DNA from: AC-32 sp963717725
Lineage (GTDB): Bacteria; Actinomycetota; Thermoleophilia; Gaiellales; Gaiellaceae
Assembly: GCA_963717725.1 (NCBI GenBank)
Contig: CAVQWS010000003.1
Span: forward strand, 62,001 to 126,000
Reading direction: 5' to 3'
Length of the DNA stretch: 64,000 nucleotides
The notes under the pieces are model-generated. The model had not been told where the DNA came from, ran no database searches, and worked only from the letters and a program-made list of their open reading frames with translations. A program made the position numbers and the translations under genes. Shown here piece after piece: positions 49,358-58,574 of this stretch; positions within the stretch are counted from its first letter, which is position 1, and each line of letters opens with the position of its first letter.

Positions 49358-50676
49358 GCGGCGAGCACCTCCGCCAGCCGGTCGATCTCGGCCGGCGTTC
49401 GCTTCTCCGTCAGCGCCACCAGCAGCACGTCGTCCATCCCCGGGTAGTCGCGGCCGAGCGGGTAACCCGGATGCACGCCCTGCTCGCGGGCCGTGCGGAG
49501 GACCTCCTGCGTGGGCCGGCCAACTCGCACGGCAAACTCCTTGAATGTTTGCCGACCTGCAAACGCGAGCGGGAGCCCGAGCCGCTCCTTCGCGTGCTCG
49601 GCGAGGCTCATGCAGGTCTCCCCCACCTCCCTGAGCCCCTCCGGCCCGAGCCACGAGAGGTAGACGAGCCCGGCGAGCGCCAGCAGCGTCTGATTGGTCG
49701 TGATGTTGGAGGTCGCCTTCTCGCGCCTGATGTGCTGCTCGCGCGTCTGGAGGGTGAGCACATAGCCGCGGTTCCCCGCGGCGTCAGTCGTCTCGCCGAC
49801 GATCCGTCCGGGCATCCGCCGGATGAACTCGGAGCGTGCCGCCAGGAACCCGTAGTGCGGCCCGCCATAGGAGAGGTAGTTCCCCGCCGGCTGCCCTTCC
49901 CCGATCGCGATCGCGCAGCCGTAGTTCCCCGGCGGCTCGAGCACGCCGAGCGAGATCGGGTCGACGTGGGCGACCGGCAGCGCTTCGGCCTCGTTCGCGG
50001 CCGCGGCAAGCTCCGGCGCCAGCTCGAGCACCCCGAAGAAGTTCGGGTGCTGGAAGATCACGCAGGCGGCGTCGACAGCCGCCTCGCGCAGCTCGTCGGG
50101 ATCGGTCGCGCCGTCCCGGTGCGGCACCTCGACGACCTCGAGCCCAAAGCCGGGCGCGAAGGTCTTCACGACCTGGCGGACCTGCGGGTTCGTCGCCTCG
50201 GTGACGACGACCTTCGAGCGCCCGGTCGCGTGCTTGGCGATGAAGCAGGCGTCGGCGGCGACGGTCGTGCCGTCGTAGCCGGAGGCGTTCGAGACGTCCA
50301 TCCCGGTCAGCTCGCAGATCGCGGTCTGGTACTCGAAGATCGCCTGCAGCACGCCCTGGCTGAGCTCGGGCTGGTATGGCGTGTACGCGGTCAGGAGCTC
50401 GCCGCGCTGCAGCACCGCGTCGACGATCGCCGGTACGTAGTGGTCGTACATGCCCGCGCCGAGGAACGACAGCGCGGCGCCGACGTCCGCGTTCTCGGCC
50501 GCGAGCGACTCGAAGTACGCGTTCAACTCCTGCTCGGACATCGCCGGCGGCAGCTCGAGCTCCCGCCCGAGGCGCACACCGTCAGGCAGGTCCGCGAACA
50601 GCTCTTCGACCGAGGAGACGCCGATCGTCTCGAGCATCGCCTCCCGGTCGGCGTCGGTCAGCGCGAGGTAGCTCAC
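49354..50676 (-). CDS. gcvPA: Glycine dehydrogenase (P protein) subunit 1
   Basis: N-terminal half of the P protein, 440 residues. Typical segments: FLGAGMYDHYVPAIV, TAYTPYQPELSQGVLQAIFE, NASGYDGTTVAADA, SYGGPHYGFLAAR and TNQTLLALAGLVYL. GTG at 50676 overlaps the gcvH stop. Complete. Confidence 0.96.
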   Translation of the reverse strand: MSYLALTDADREAMLETIGVSSVEELFADLPDGVRLGRELELPPAMSEQELNAYFESLAAENADVGAALSFLGAGMYDHYVPAIVDAVLQRGELLTAYTPYQPELSQGVLQAIFEYQTAICELTGMDVSNASGYDGTTVAADACFIAKHATGRSKVVVTEATNPQVRQVVKTFAPGFGLEVVEVPHRDGATDPDELREAAVDAACVIFQHPNFFGVLELAPELAAAANEAEALPVAHVDPISLGVLEPPGNYGCAIAIGEGQPAGNYLSYGGPHYGFLAARSEFIRRMPGRIVGETTDAAGNRGYVLTLQTREQHIRREKATSNITTNQTLLALAGLVYLSWLGPEGLREVGETCMSLAEHAKERLGLPLAFAGRQTFKEFAVRVGRPTQEVLRTAREQGVHPGYPLGRDYPGMDDVLLVALTEKRTPAEIDRLAEVLAA

Positions 50677-51071
50677 CCCTGCTCGGCCAGGTGCTGCTTG
50701 TACGCCGCCGCATCCATCAGCACGTCGGCCTCCCCGGGGTCGGTCAGCCGCACACGCACGAGCCAGCCCTCGCCGTACGGGTCGCCGTTCACCGTCTCGG
50801 GCGCGTCGGTGACGGCGCGGTTGACCTCGAGCACCTCGCCGGAGAGCGGAGCGATCACGTCGGAGACGGCCTTGACCGACTCGACCTCGGCGTAGGCCTG
50901 GTCCTTGGTCAGCGTCGCGCCTTCCTCCGGAGCCTCGAAGTGCACCAGCTCGCCGAGCGCGTCCTGCGCGAACCAGGTCACCCCGAGCGTCGCCTCGCCG
51001 CCCTCGACCCGGGCCCAGTCGTGCTCGGGGTGGTAGCGAAGGTCGTCCGGGTAGGTCTCGGCCGCGGCCAT
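50673..51071 (-). CDS. gcvH: Glycine cleavage system H protein
   Basis: Lipoyl carrier of 132 residues. HPEHDWARVEGGEATLGVTW, then the lipoylated Lys in AEVESVKAVSDVIAPLSGEV, and NGDPYGEGWLVRV. ATG at 51071 shares a base with the gcvT stop (TGATG). No lipoate ligase or synthase gene is present here. Confidence 0.97.
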   Translation of the reverse strand: MAAAETYPDDLRYHPEHDWARVEGGEATLGVTWFAQDALGELVHFEAPEEGATLTKDQAYAEVESVKAVSDVIAPLSGEVLEVNRAVTDAPETVNGDPYGEGWLVRVRLTDPGEADVLMDAAAYKQHLAEQG

Positions 51072-52123
51072 CAGCGCTCCTCTCGCGAGTAGATCGGCTT
51101 CTTCACCACACGGGCGCGCCGGTTGCGGCCTCGCACGTCGATCGTCAGCTCCGTCTCGGGCTGCGCCAGCGCAGCCGGGACGTAGCCGAGGCCGATCCCG
51201 CGCTCCAGCATCGGCGAGTGCGAGCCGGACGTGACCTCGCCGCCTTCCACGATCGGCATCCCCTGGCGCGGGATCCCGGCCTCCTCCATCACGAAGGCGG
51301 ACAGCTTCCGCTCGGGCCCGGCCTCCTTGATCCGCCGCAGCTCGTCGGCGCCGGTGAACCCGGTGTCGAGCGCGCAGACCCAGCCGAGGCCGGCCGAGAT
51401 CGCGTCGGTCTCGGGCGAGATGTCGTTCCCGTGCAGCGGGTAGCAGACCTCGAGCCGCAGCGTGTCGCGCGCGCCAAGGCCGCACGGAACGACGCCGCGC
51501 TCCAGCACGCGATCCCACAGCTCTCCGGCCGCGTCGGTGGCGACGAGCAGCTCGACGCCCTCCTCACCGGTGTAGCCGGTGCGGTTGACCGTGCAGGCGA
51601 CGCCGTCGATCTCGCCCTCGGCGAAGGTGAAGGCGGGTGCTGCGGGCAGGCCCAGCCGCTCGAGCGCCCGTGGCCCCTGCACCGCGATCAGCGCGTAGTC
51701 GTCGGACACGTCGCGCACCTCCGCGTCGCCGGGCTCGCGCTCATGGAGCCAGGCGAAGTCGGCCTCGCGGTTCGAGGCGTTCACGATCAGCAGGAACCGT
51801 TCAGGGGCGAGCTCGTAGACGATCAGGTCGTCGACGATTCCGCCCTGCTCGTTGGTCAGCAGCGTGTACTGGGCGAGACCGGGCTCGAGCCGCTCGACGT
51901 CGTTCGAGAGCACCGACTGCAGGAACTCCCGCGCTCCCGCGCCTTCGACGATCAGCTCGCCCATGTGCGAGACGTCGAACGCGCCGGCGTCGGTGCGTAC
52001 CGCTCGGTGCTCGGGGATCACGCCCTCGTACTGGACGGGCATCTCCCAGCCGGCGAAGGGGACGAGCCGCGCGCCGAGGGCGACGTGACGGTCGTAGAGC
52101 GGCGTGCGGAGCAATGTCTGCAT
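51071..52123 (-). CDS. gcvT: Aminomethyltransferase (T protein)
   Basis: Moves the methylene group from aminomethyl-lipoyl GcvH to tetrahydrofolate, releasing ammonia. 350 residues: LVPFAGWEMPVQYEGVIPEH, FDVSHMGELIVEG, VNRTGYTGEEGVELL and the folate-domain end SGSHSPMLERGIGLGYV. ATG at 52123 with TAGCAT 9 bp upstream. First gene of the glycine operon. No glycine riboswitch was found in front of it. Confidence 0.96.
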   Translation of the reverse strand: MQTLLRTPLYDRHVALGARLVPFAGWEMPVQYEGVIPEHRAVRTDAGAFDVSHMGELIVEGAGAREFLQSVLSNDVERLEPGLAQYTLLTNEQGGIVDDLIVYELAPERFLLIVNASNREADFAWLHEREPGDAEVRDVSDDYALIAVQGPRALERLGLPAAPAFTFAEGEIDGVACTVNRTGYTGEEGVELLVATDAAGELWDRVLERGVVPCGLGARDTLRLEVCYPLHGNDISPETDAISAGLGWVCALDTGFTGADELRRIKEAGPERKLSAFVMEEAGIPRQGMPIVEGGEVTSGSHSPMLERGIGLGYVPAALAQPETELTIDVRGRNRRARVVKKPIYSREER

Positions 52124-52144
52124 CGGCCGCTGATGCTAATGGAG

Positions 52145-52195
52145 CCGAAAAGGGAGCCGCCCCGGCTTCGACTGGGGAGTCGAGGCCGGGGCGGC
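52145..52195 (-). terminator. Terminator of ftsZ
   Basis: Perfect 11-bp stem GCCGCCCCGGC/GCCGGGGCGGC extended by TCGACT/AGTCGA around a four-base loop, followed on the minus strand by TCCCTTTT. It separates ftsZ from gcvT. Confidence 0.8.
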
Positions 52196-52211
52196 CGGAC
52201 CGGGTCATCGC

Positions 52212-52234
52212 GGATCAACCGCTACGGTCGATCC
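52212..52234 (-). other. Second hairpin in the ftsZ-gcvT gap
   Basis: GGATCGACCG pairs with CGGTTGATCC around TAG (one G.T pair), upstream of the terminator in the ftsZ 3' region. Possible mRNA-stabilising stem. Confidence 0.45.
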
Positions 52235-52296
52235 GAGAGGGCGCGCAAATAATTGCCGCTGCGCGTGACGGCTAAACATCGATTGCGAAACTCTTT

Positions 52297-53397
52297 TTAG
52301 TCCCGCAGGAAGGACGGCACTTCGAGCACGTCGTCCGAGAGCTCGAACGCCTCAGCGGGCTGTTCGCGCTGCTCGCGCTGGCCCTCGGAATCCGCCCGCT
52401 CTTCCGAGGCGGGCTCCTCCGTGCGCCGGCGGCGACGAGCACGCGCAGGGCCGAAGCCGGTGGCGATCACGGTCACGCGAACCTCGTCGCTCTGGTTCTC
52501 GTTGATCACTGCGCCGAAGATGACGTTCGCGTTCTGGTCGGCGGCGGAGGTCACGACCTGAGCGGCCTCGTTCACCTCGAACAGCCCGATGTCGGGACCA
52601 CCGGTCACGTTCAGCAGGATCCCGGTCGCCCCTTCGATCGAAGACTCGAGCAGTGGCGACGAGACCGCCGCGCGCGCCGCCTCGGTCGCGCGGTTCTCGC
52701 CGGAGGCCGTGCCGATGCCCATCAACGCCGAGCCGGCCTCGTTCATGATCGTCCGCACGTCGGCGAAGTCGAGGTTGACCAGGCCGGGGATCGTGATCAG
52801 GTCGGTGATGCCCTGCACGCCCTGGCGGAGGACGTCGTCGGCGACGTTGAAGGCGTCCACGATCGAAGTGCGCTTCTCGACCACCTGCAGCAGGCGGTCG
52901 TTCTCGATCACGATCAGTGTGTCGACCTCGTCGCGCAGCTCGTCGACGCCGCGCGAGGCGACCTCGGCGCGTCGTCGGCCCTCGAAGCTGAACGGCTTCG
53001 TGACGACGCCCACGGTGAGCGCGCCGATCTCCTGCGCAAGCCGTGCGACCACCGGCGCAGCGCCGGTGCCCGTGCCGCCACCCTCGCCTGCGGTGACGAA
53101 GACCATGTCGGCGCCTTTCAGCGCCTCCTTCAGCTCGTCGCGGCTCTCCTCGGCAGCGGAGCGCCCGACCACCGGGTCGGCGCCAGCGCCCAGGCCGCGG
53201 GTGACGTCGGAGCCGATCGGCATCTTCACGTCGGCGTCGCACATCAGCAGCGCCTGTGCGTCGGTGTTGACCGCGATGAACTCGCAGCCCGACAGGCCTG
53301 CATCGACCATCCGGTTGACGGCGTTCGAGCCGCCACCGCCGACACCCACGACCTTGATCAGGGCCAGATAGTTACCGCTTTGATCCCGCACGCTCAA
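52297..53397 (-). CDS. ftsZ: Cell division protein FtsZ
   Basis: Tubulin-like GTPase that forms the division ring. 366 residues: IKVVGVGGGGSNAVNRM, the GTP loop GEGGGTGTGAAPVVA, and NLDFADVRTIMNEAGSALMG. After an acidic linker the C-terminal peptide DVLEVPSFLRD matches the conserved partner-binding tail. TTG at 53397 is taken; GTG at 53391 is as likely. Preceded by a strong TTGACA-type promoter. The gene is the end of the dcw cluster; no sepF-type gene follows. Confidence 0.97.
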   Translation of the reverse strand: MSVRDQSGNYLALIKVVGVGGGGSNAVNRMVDAGLSGCEFIAVNTDAQALLMCDADVKMPIGSDVTRGLGAGADPVVGRSAAEESRDELKEALKGADMVFVTAGEGGGTGTGAAPVVARLAQEIGALTVGVVTKPFSFEGRRRAEVASRGVDELRDEVDTLIVIENDRLLQVVEKRTSIVDAFNVADDVLRQGVQGITDLITIPGLVNLDFADVRTIMNEAGSALMGIGTASGENRATEAARAAVSSPLLESSIEGATGILLNVTGGPDIGLFEVNEAAQVVTSAADQNANVIFGAVINENQSDEVRVTVIATGFGPARARRRRRTEEPASEERADSEGQREQREQPAEAFELSDDVLEVPSFLRD

Positions 53398-53446
53398 CCC
53401 GTCTCTACCTCAAGCTTTAGTGGACAGTACGTCTTCAGCGCACAGC

Positions 53447-53475
53447 AGGGTACGGCCCCGGAGACCCCTTGTCAA
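53447..53475 (-). promoter_or_regulatory. Consensus promoter of ftsZ
   Basis: TTGACA (53475-53470), a 17-bp spacer and TACCCT (53452-53447). The clearest -35/-10 pair seen in the window. The expected leader is about 40 nt, so ftsZ is not leaderless, unlike many other genes here. Confidence 0.75.
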
Positions 53476-53496
53476 CGCCGTATCGACGTTAGAAGT

Positions 53497-54315
53497 CTAA
53501 GGCTCTGGCTGAGAGTTTAGGGTTGTACCCGCCACCGGCCTGGCCGGAACGCTTACGTCGAGGTAGAGGTATCGGCCCTGGGCTAGCAGTCCCGGGATCA
53601 CCCTCTGCGCGATCGCGAGCTTGAGCGGGATCGCCCGCAGCGCGCCCAGCCGCAACTCGAGCCCGGAGCCGAGCCGGAACGTGAGATCCCGTTCCCGCAC
53701 GCGCACCATCCGCACCCGACCCTTAAAGCCGGCCGACCGCGCGAAAGCCAGAGCGCGCACCGCGCGCAGGCCAAAACGGTCGGTGAGCGTCGCGCCCACC
53801 TGGGGCTCGCCGGAGTGCGCGAGCCAGATGCGCGGCAGCTCAGGATGTGTGCCGAGCGGCACTTCCGCGATCGCACGGGTGCTGGCCGCAACCAGCCAGG
53901 CTTTCTGACCCCGGCGCGCTACGGCAACCGGATGCTCGGGCCGCACGGTCACGCGGAGGGTGTGCGGGAAGTTGCGGTCGTAACCGGCAGCCGCGACGTC
54001 GGGGAGCTTGGCCAGCCGCCGCTCGACCTCGCCGCTGTTCAGCGCGAGCAGGCTCTGTCCCTCGATCGGCGCGAGCGCCGCGCGCACGTGCGCGGCAACG
54101 GCCGGCGGTGCGCCCTCGACCTCGATCTCCTGGACGGCGAACATCGGCGTCGAGCGCGCCAGCAGGTAGAGCCCGACGGCGCCGAGCACGATCGCAAAGC
54201 CCACGAGCAACGAGCGGCCGGATGGGAGCAAGCGCAGGACCGCCGGGCGCTCGAGCGCCGGCAGGTGGACGACCGCGGCACGAGCGCGGGGACGCTGAGA
54301 GCTGGGCTGAGGCAC
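53497..54315 (-). CDS. ftsQ: Cell division protein FtsQ
   Basis: Bitopic divisome protein, 272 residues. A basic cytoplasmic tail is followed by one transmembrane helix (SLLVGFAIVLGAVGLYLLA), a POTRA domain (MFAVQEIEVEGAPPAVAAHV to FPHTLRVTVRPEHPVAV) and an FtsQ beta domain. GTG at 54315. Located between murB and ftsZ as in other actinobacteria; no ftsA. Confidence 0.92.
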   Translation of the reverse strand: MPQPSSQRPRARAAVVHLPALERPAVLRLLPSGRSLLVGFAIVLGAVGLYLLARSTPMFAVQEIEVEGAPPAVAAHVRAALAPIEGQSLLALNSGEVERRLAKLPDVAAAGYDRNFPHTLRVTVRPEHPVAVARRGQKAWLVAASTRAIAEVPLGTHPELPRIWLAHSGEPQVGATLTDRFGLRAVRALAFARSAGFKGRVRMVRVRERDLTFRLGSGLELRLGALRAIPLKLAIAQRVIPGLLAQGRYLYLDVSVPARPVAGTTLNSQPEP

Positions 54316-54346
54316 GTGGCGGCTTTCGCCGCGGCGCGCGCTGCTC

Positions 54347-55228
54347 CTACCGCAGCGGCGGCAGCTCGAGCGGGCCGAGGAGCTCGACCTCGTGCACGAG
54401 CTCGACGCCGAACTGCTCCAGCGCCCGCCGCCGCGCCTCGGCCATCAACGCGACTGCGTCGGCAGCACGGGCTCCGTCTGCGTTCTCGATGAAGTTCGCG
54501 TGGCGCGGCGAGATCTGCGCGCCGCCGATCCGGTGCCCCTTGAGCCCGCAGGCCTCGATCATCCGCCCCGCGCTGAGCTCGTGCTCGGGGTTCTTGAAGA
54601 CACTCCCGAAGGTGCGCCTGTTCGTCGGCTGCGCGGCTTTGCGCAGCGCTTGTAGCCGGGCGACGTTCGCCTTGATCTGCTCCTCCGGCACTGGTGCCAG
54701 CGTGAACTCGGCGTGTGCGACGACCTGGTCGTGGTGCAGCTCCGAGTGGCGATAGCTAAGGCCCAGCTCCTCGGGCGTCAACCAGCGAGCGCCCTGCTCG
54801 TCGACCACCTGCGCACGGTCGAGAATCGCGGCCCAGTCGCTGCCGTAGGCCCCGGCGTTCATCCAGACGCCGCCACCGATCGTGCCGGGGATCGCGCACG
54901 CGAACTCGAAACCGCCTAGCCCTGCTGCGCGCACCCGGTGCAGGCAGACCGCGTTGGCGGCACCGCCACCCGCGAGCAGCTGCTCGCCTTCGACACGCGC
55001 CTCGGCCAGCTCGCCGCCGAGCTTGAGCACGAGCCCGTCGAAGCCTTCGTCCGCGACGAGCAGGTTCGAGCCCAGGCCGACGGTCGCCACCGGCAGCTCG
55101 TGCTCGCGGGCCCAGGCGAGCGCCTCTTCGAGCTCCTCGACCGACTCTGGCCGGGCGAACGCCTTCGCCGGCCCGCCGGCACCGAGCGTCGTGAAGCGCG
55201 AGAGCTCGACGCCTTCCTCGATCTTCAC
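54347..55228 (-). CDS. murB: UDP-N-acetylenolpyruvoylglucosamine reductase
   Basis: FAD enzyme making UDP-MurNAc. 293 residues: TTLGAGGPAKAFARPES, VGLGSNLLVADEGFDGLVL, ACAIPGTIGGGVWMNAGAYG, the proton-donor Ser in RTFGSVFKNPEHE, and HRIGGAQISPRHANFIEN (type II MurB). GTG at 55228 overlaps the murC stop. Confidence 0.96.
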   Translation of the reverse strand: MKIEEGVELSRFTTLGAGGPAKAFARPESVEELEEALAWAREHELPVATVGLGSNLLVADEGFDGLVLKLGGELAEARVEGEQLLAGGGAANAVCLHRVRAAGLGGFEFACAIPGTIGGGVWMNAGAYGSDWAAILDRAQVVDEQGARWLTPEELGLSYRHSELHHDQVVAHAEFTLAPVPEEQIKANVARLQALRKAAQPTNRRTFGSVFKNPEHELSAGRMIEACGLKGHRIGGAQISPRHANFIENADGARAADAVALMAEARRRALEQFGVELVHEVELLGPLELPPLR

Positions 55229-56439
55229 GTGAGCTCCTCGAGCAGCAGCGGTCCGGCGCGCTCGACGTCTCCCGCGCCGATCGTCAGCACGACATCGCCG
55301 GGCCGCGCCCGCCGCGCGAGGAAACGAACCGCATCCTCAAGCGCGGGCGTCCACGCGACGGGCATCCCCGGGCGCTCGGAGGCGAGCGCCTCGACCACGA
55401 GCGAGCCTTCGACGCCGGCCACCGGCTCCTCGCGCGCAGCGTAGACGCTCGTCACCGCGACCGCGTCGGCCGCCGCGAGCGCCTGCGCCAGCTCGTGCGC
55501 CAAGTACCGCGTGCGCGAGTAGAGATGGGGCTGGAAGACGACGAGCACACGGCCGTCGCCGGCCGAGGCCCTCGCGGCCGCGAGTGTCACGGCCACCTCC
55601 CGCGGATGGTGCCCGTAGTCGTCGTAGACCCGCACCCCGCGCCGCTCGCCGCGCAGCTCGAAGCGGCGCCCGGCGCCCGCGAACTCGGGGAGCACGCGTT
55701 CGGTCTCCTCGCGCGCCACGCCCGCGACCTCGAGCGCTGCAAGAGCCGTCGCCGCATTGCGGCGGTTGTGCTCACCCGGGACCGCGAGCTCGAACGCGAC
55801 GGGCTCGAGCTCGTCCCCGCGGACGACCTCGCGTGCACGGGCGAGCCAGTCCTCGAACAACTCCCGCACCTCGGCCTCGGAGGCGAAGGTCGCGTGGTGG
55901 TCGAGCTCGACGTTCGTCAGCACGGCGATCTGCGGCCGCAGCAGCTCCAGCGACCGGTCCGACTCGTCGCCCTCGGCGACGAGCCAGCCCTCCCCCGCGC
56001 GCGCATTCCCGGCGAGTTGCGGGATCTCGCCGCCGATCAGAAAGGCCGGATCGAGCCCGAGCCGGTCGAGCACGAACGCGATCATCGCCGTGGTCGTCGT
56101 CTTGCCGTGTGCGCCCGCGACGACGATCGAGGGCCGCAGTTCGACGAGCTCGGCCAGCAGCTCCGCCCGCTTCTTCTTCACGCGCGCGCGTGACACTTCA
56201 GGGTTGTCCGCCGCGATCGCGCTGGAGACGATCACCTCGGCGTCATCGGGGACATTCGCAGCGTCGTGCCCGATCGCGACCGGGATCCCGGCCGCCTCGA
56301 GTCGCTCGACGTAGGAGGAACGCGCGCGGTCGGAGCCGCCGACCTCGGCACCCCACTCGTGCGCGACCAGCGCCAGTGCGCTCATGCCGGCGCCGCCGAT
56401 CCCGACGAACCAGAGGCGCCTACCGTCGAGCGGTCGCAA
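55225..56439 (-). CDS. murC: UDP-N-acetylmuramate-L-alanine ligase
   Basis: Adds L-Ala to UDP-MurNAc. 404 residues, somewhat shorter than usual. WFVGIGGAGMSALALVAHEW, ATP loop VAGAHGKTTTTAM, NVELDHHATF, GEHNRRNAATALAAL and VYDDYGHHPREVAVTLAAAR. TTG start at 56439, overlapping murG by 20 bp. Confidence 0.95.
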   Translation of the reverse strand: MRPLDGRRLWFVGIGGAGMSALALVAHEWGAEVGGSDRARSSYVERLEAAGIPVAIGHDAANVPDDAEVIVSSAIAADNPEVSRARVKKKRAELLAELVELRPSIVVAGAHGKTTTTAMIAFVLDRLGLDPAFLIGGEIPQLAGNARAGEGWLVAEGDESDRSLELLRPQIAVLTNVELDHHATFASEAEVRELFEDWLARAREVVRGDELEPVAFELAVPGEHNRRNAATALAALEVAGVAREETERVLPEFAGAGRRFELRGERRGVRVYDDYGHHPREVAVTLAAARASAGDGRVLVVFQPHLYSRTRYLAHELAQALAAADAVAVTSVYAAREEPVAGVEGSLVVEALASERPGMPVAWTPALEDAVRFLARRARPGDVVLTIGAGDVERAGPLLLEELT

Positions 56440-57502
56440 GCGCCGTCAGCTCCTCCGCGATCTGCTCGGCCGCATCGGGCCGCGCCACGCTCAGCATCGC
56501 CGCGCTCATCTTCGCGAGCCGGGCCGGATCGTCCAGCAGCGAGCGAGCGGTCTCGGGCGCGCGGCCGAGCTCGCTCTCCGGGATCACGATCGCACCGCCG
56601 GCGGCCTCGAAGTAGCGCGCATTCTTCGTCTGGTGGTCGGCGGTCGCGAACGGATAGGGCACGAGCACCGCCGGCAGCCCCGCGGCCGCGAGCTCCCAGA
56701 CGGTCGAGCCGCTGCGCATCAGCGCGAGATCCGCGGCGCCGTAGGCCGCGCCGAGCCCGTCGAGCAGCGGCAGCAGCACGTAGTCCGGCCGCGAGACGCG
56801 CATGCGCAGCTCGTCGTAGTCGCGCTCGCCCGAGATGTGCAGGACGGCGGGGCCGCTCTCGCCGAAGGCCTCGACCGCCAGCTCGTTCAGCGAGCGAGCG
56901 CCGGCCCGCGCGCCGGCGACGAGCAGCACCGGCCCCGCCGCCGGCAGGCCGAGCTGTGCGCGCGCCTCGTCGCGTGGCAGAGGCCGCGCGTTGTCGGGAA
57001 TCGCCCGTCCGGTGACCACGTACTTCGGCGGCTTGCGGCCCGCGATCGGATACGAGAGGAAGACACGCTTGGCGAACGGCGCCGCGAGGCGGTTGGCGAG
57101 ACCAAGGTGGGCGTCGGCCTCGGTCAGCGCCGCCGGGATGCGGCGACGCGCCGCGGCGACCACCATCGGGCCGGCCACGTACCCGCCGGCGCCGAGTACC
57201 GCGTCGGGACGGCGCCTCGCGAGGATCCGGTCACAGGCGGCCGGCGCCGCGAGCGCGCGCAACGCGGCACGGGCCTGCTCGACTCCCGGCCGGCGCGGCA
57301 GGCCGCTGACGCGAAAGGTGTCGAGCTCGAAGTCGGCCTCAGGAACCAGTCGCGCCTCGGCGCGATCCGGCGACCCTGCGAACGTCACGCGTGCGCCGCG
57401 GTCGCGCAGCACCTGAGCGATTGCGAGCGCGGGCAGGACGTGCCCCGCCGTCCCGCCGGCTGCGATCAGGAACACCGGCGCTTCTTGCTCCCGCTCCTGC
57501 AT
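56420..57502 (-). CDS. murG: UDP-GlcNAc transferase MurG
   Basis: Converts lipid I to lipid II at the inner face of the membrane. 360 residues of GT-B fold: IAAGGTAGHVLPALAIAQVL, GGYVAGPMVVAAARRRIPA, LLVAGARAGARSLNE and the UDP-GlcNAc site LALMRSGSTVWELAAAGLPA. ATG at 57502 lies 164 bp inside the ftsW frame. Confidence 0.95.
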   Translation of the reverse strand: MQEREQEAPVFLIAAGGTAGHVLPALAIAQVLRDRGARVTFAGSPDRAEARLVPEADFELDTFRVSGLPRRPGVEQARAALRALAAPAACDRILARRRPDAVLGAGGYVAGPMVVAAARRRIPAALTEADAHLGLANRLAAPFAKRVFLSYPIAGRKPPKYVVTGRAIPDNARPLPRDEARAQLGLPAAGPVLLVAGARAGARSLNELAVEAFGESGPAVLHISGERDYDELRMRVSRPDYVLLPLLDGLGAAYGAADLALMRSGSTVWELAAAGLPAVLVPYPFATADHQTKNARYFEAAGGAIVIPESELGRAPETARSLLDDPARLAKMSAAMLSVARPDAAEQIAEELTALATARR

Positions 57503-58574
57503 TGCCCGCGATGTTAAGGAGGATGCCGACGCAGGCGAGCGCGACCACGAGGCTGGAGCCGCCGTAGGAGACGAACGGCAGCGGAATCCCGGTCAGCGGC
57601 GCGAGCCCCATCACGGCCGCAAGGTTGATCGCCGCCTGCCCGCAGACGAGAGCGGTCAGACCGGCGGCGAGCCGCTTGCCGAACGGGTCTTTGCACTGCA
57701 ACGCGATCTTCAGGCCGAGGTAGGCAAACGCGCAATAGGCGGCGATCACGGCGGTCGCGCCGACGAGGCCGAGCTCCTCGCCGATGATCGCGAAGATCAT
57801 GTCGGTGTGCGCCTCCGGGAGGTAGTTCGTCTTCTGGACGCTCTGGCCGAGGCCGACCCCGAAGATGCCGCCGGAGCCGAGGCCGATCATCGCCTGCACG
57901 GTCTGGAAGCCCGCGCCCTGCGCGTCCTGCCACGGGTTGAGGAAGCTGAAGAGGCGTGCGCGGCGGTACGGCTCGAGCCAGACCGCGAACAGGCCGAGCG
58001 TGGCGACGATCCCGAGCCCAGCGCCGAGCGTGCGCCCCGGAGTGCCCGCGACGAGCAGCATCGCAGCGAGCATCACCACGATCGCGATTGCCGTGCCGAG
58101 GTCCGGCTCGACCAGGATCAGGCCGCAGAAGACGAGCGTGACGAGTCCGATCGGGCGCCAGAGCTCGGCAAGGCTGCGCGGAGCCTTGCGGCGCGCCAGG
58201 TAGCCGGCCGCCCAGACCGCGAGCGCGAGCTTGGCGAGCTCCGATGGCTGGAAGACGAGCGGACCGAACGAGATCCAGCGGCTGGCGCCGTTCGCGGCGC
58301 GGCCGATCACGAGCACGGCGAGCAGCAGCACGGCACTCGACACCATCAGCACCGGTGCGATCGCGCGCAACGCGCGGAAGTCGATCCGCGAGAACACGAC
58401 CATCAAGACGAGCCCCAGCACGGCATACATCGCCTGCCGCTTGAGGTAGTAGGCGGGGTCGCCGTTGGCCAGTGCGGCCGAGGCCGAGGTCGCGCTGTAG
58501 ACCATCACGAGGCCGAACGCGACCAGCCCCATGGTCACGAGGATGAGCACGCTCGATTCGAGGCCGCGCCTCAC
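57339..58574 (-). CDS. ftsW: Peptidoglycan glycosyltransferase FtsW
   Basis: SEDS polymerase of the divisome, ten transmembrane helices. Signatures: GASRWISFGPLVFQPSELAK, EPDLGTAIAIVVMLAAMLLV, EAHTDMIFAIIGEELGLVG and TGIPLPFVSYGGSSLV. GTG at 58574 overlaps the murD stop. The last 50 residues after LLNIAGNA are Arg/Gly/Ala-rich, unlike the family, and overlap murG by 164 bp. The true end is probably near 57490, with the native stop possibly lost. Confidence 0.93.
   Translation of the reverse strand: MRRGLESSVLILVTMGLVAFGLVMVYSATSASAALANGDPAYYLKRQAMYAVLGLVLMVVFSRIDFRALRAIAPVLMVSSAVLLLAVLVIGRAANGASRWISFGPLVFQPSELAKLALAVWAAGYLARRKAPRSLAELWRPIGLVTLVFCGLILVEPDLGTAIAIVVMLAAMLLVAGTPGRTLGAGLGIVATLGLFAVWLEPYRRARLFSFLNPWQDAQGAGFQTVQAMIGLGSGGIFGVGLGQSVQKTNYLPEAHTDMIFAIIGEELGLVGATAVIAAYCAFAYLGLKIALQCKDPFGKRLAAGLTALVCGQAAINLAAVMGLAPLTGIPLPFVSYGGSSLVVALACVGILLNIAGNAGAGARSAGVPDRSRRDGGARPARARNRSGAARPRRTRDVRRVAGSRRGATGS

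Noticed and set aside
52124..52296. Glycine riboswitch before gcvT
   Set aside because: The gap is explained by the ftsZ terminator and a second hairpin. No glycine aptamer signature such as GGAGAG or the tandem aptamer layout was found, and gcvT starts 9 bp after a -10 box.
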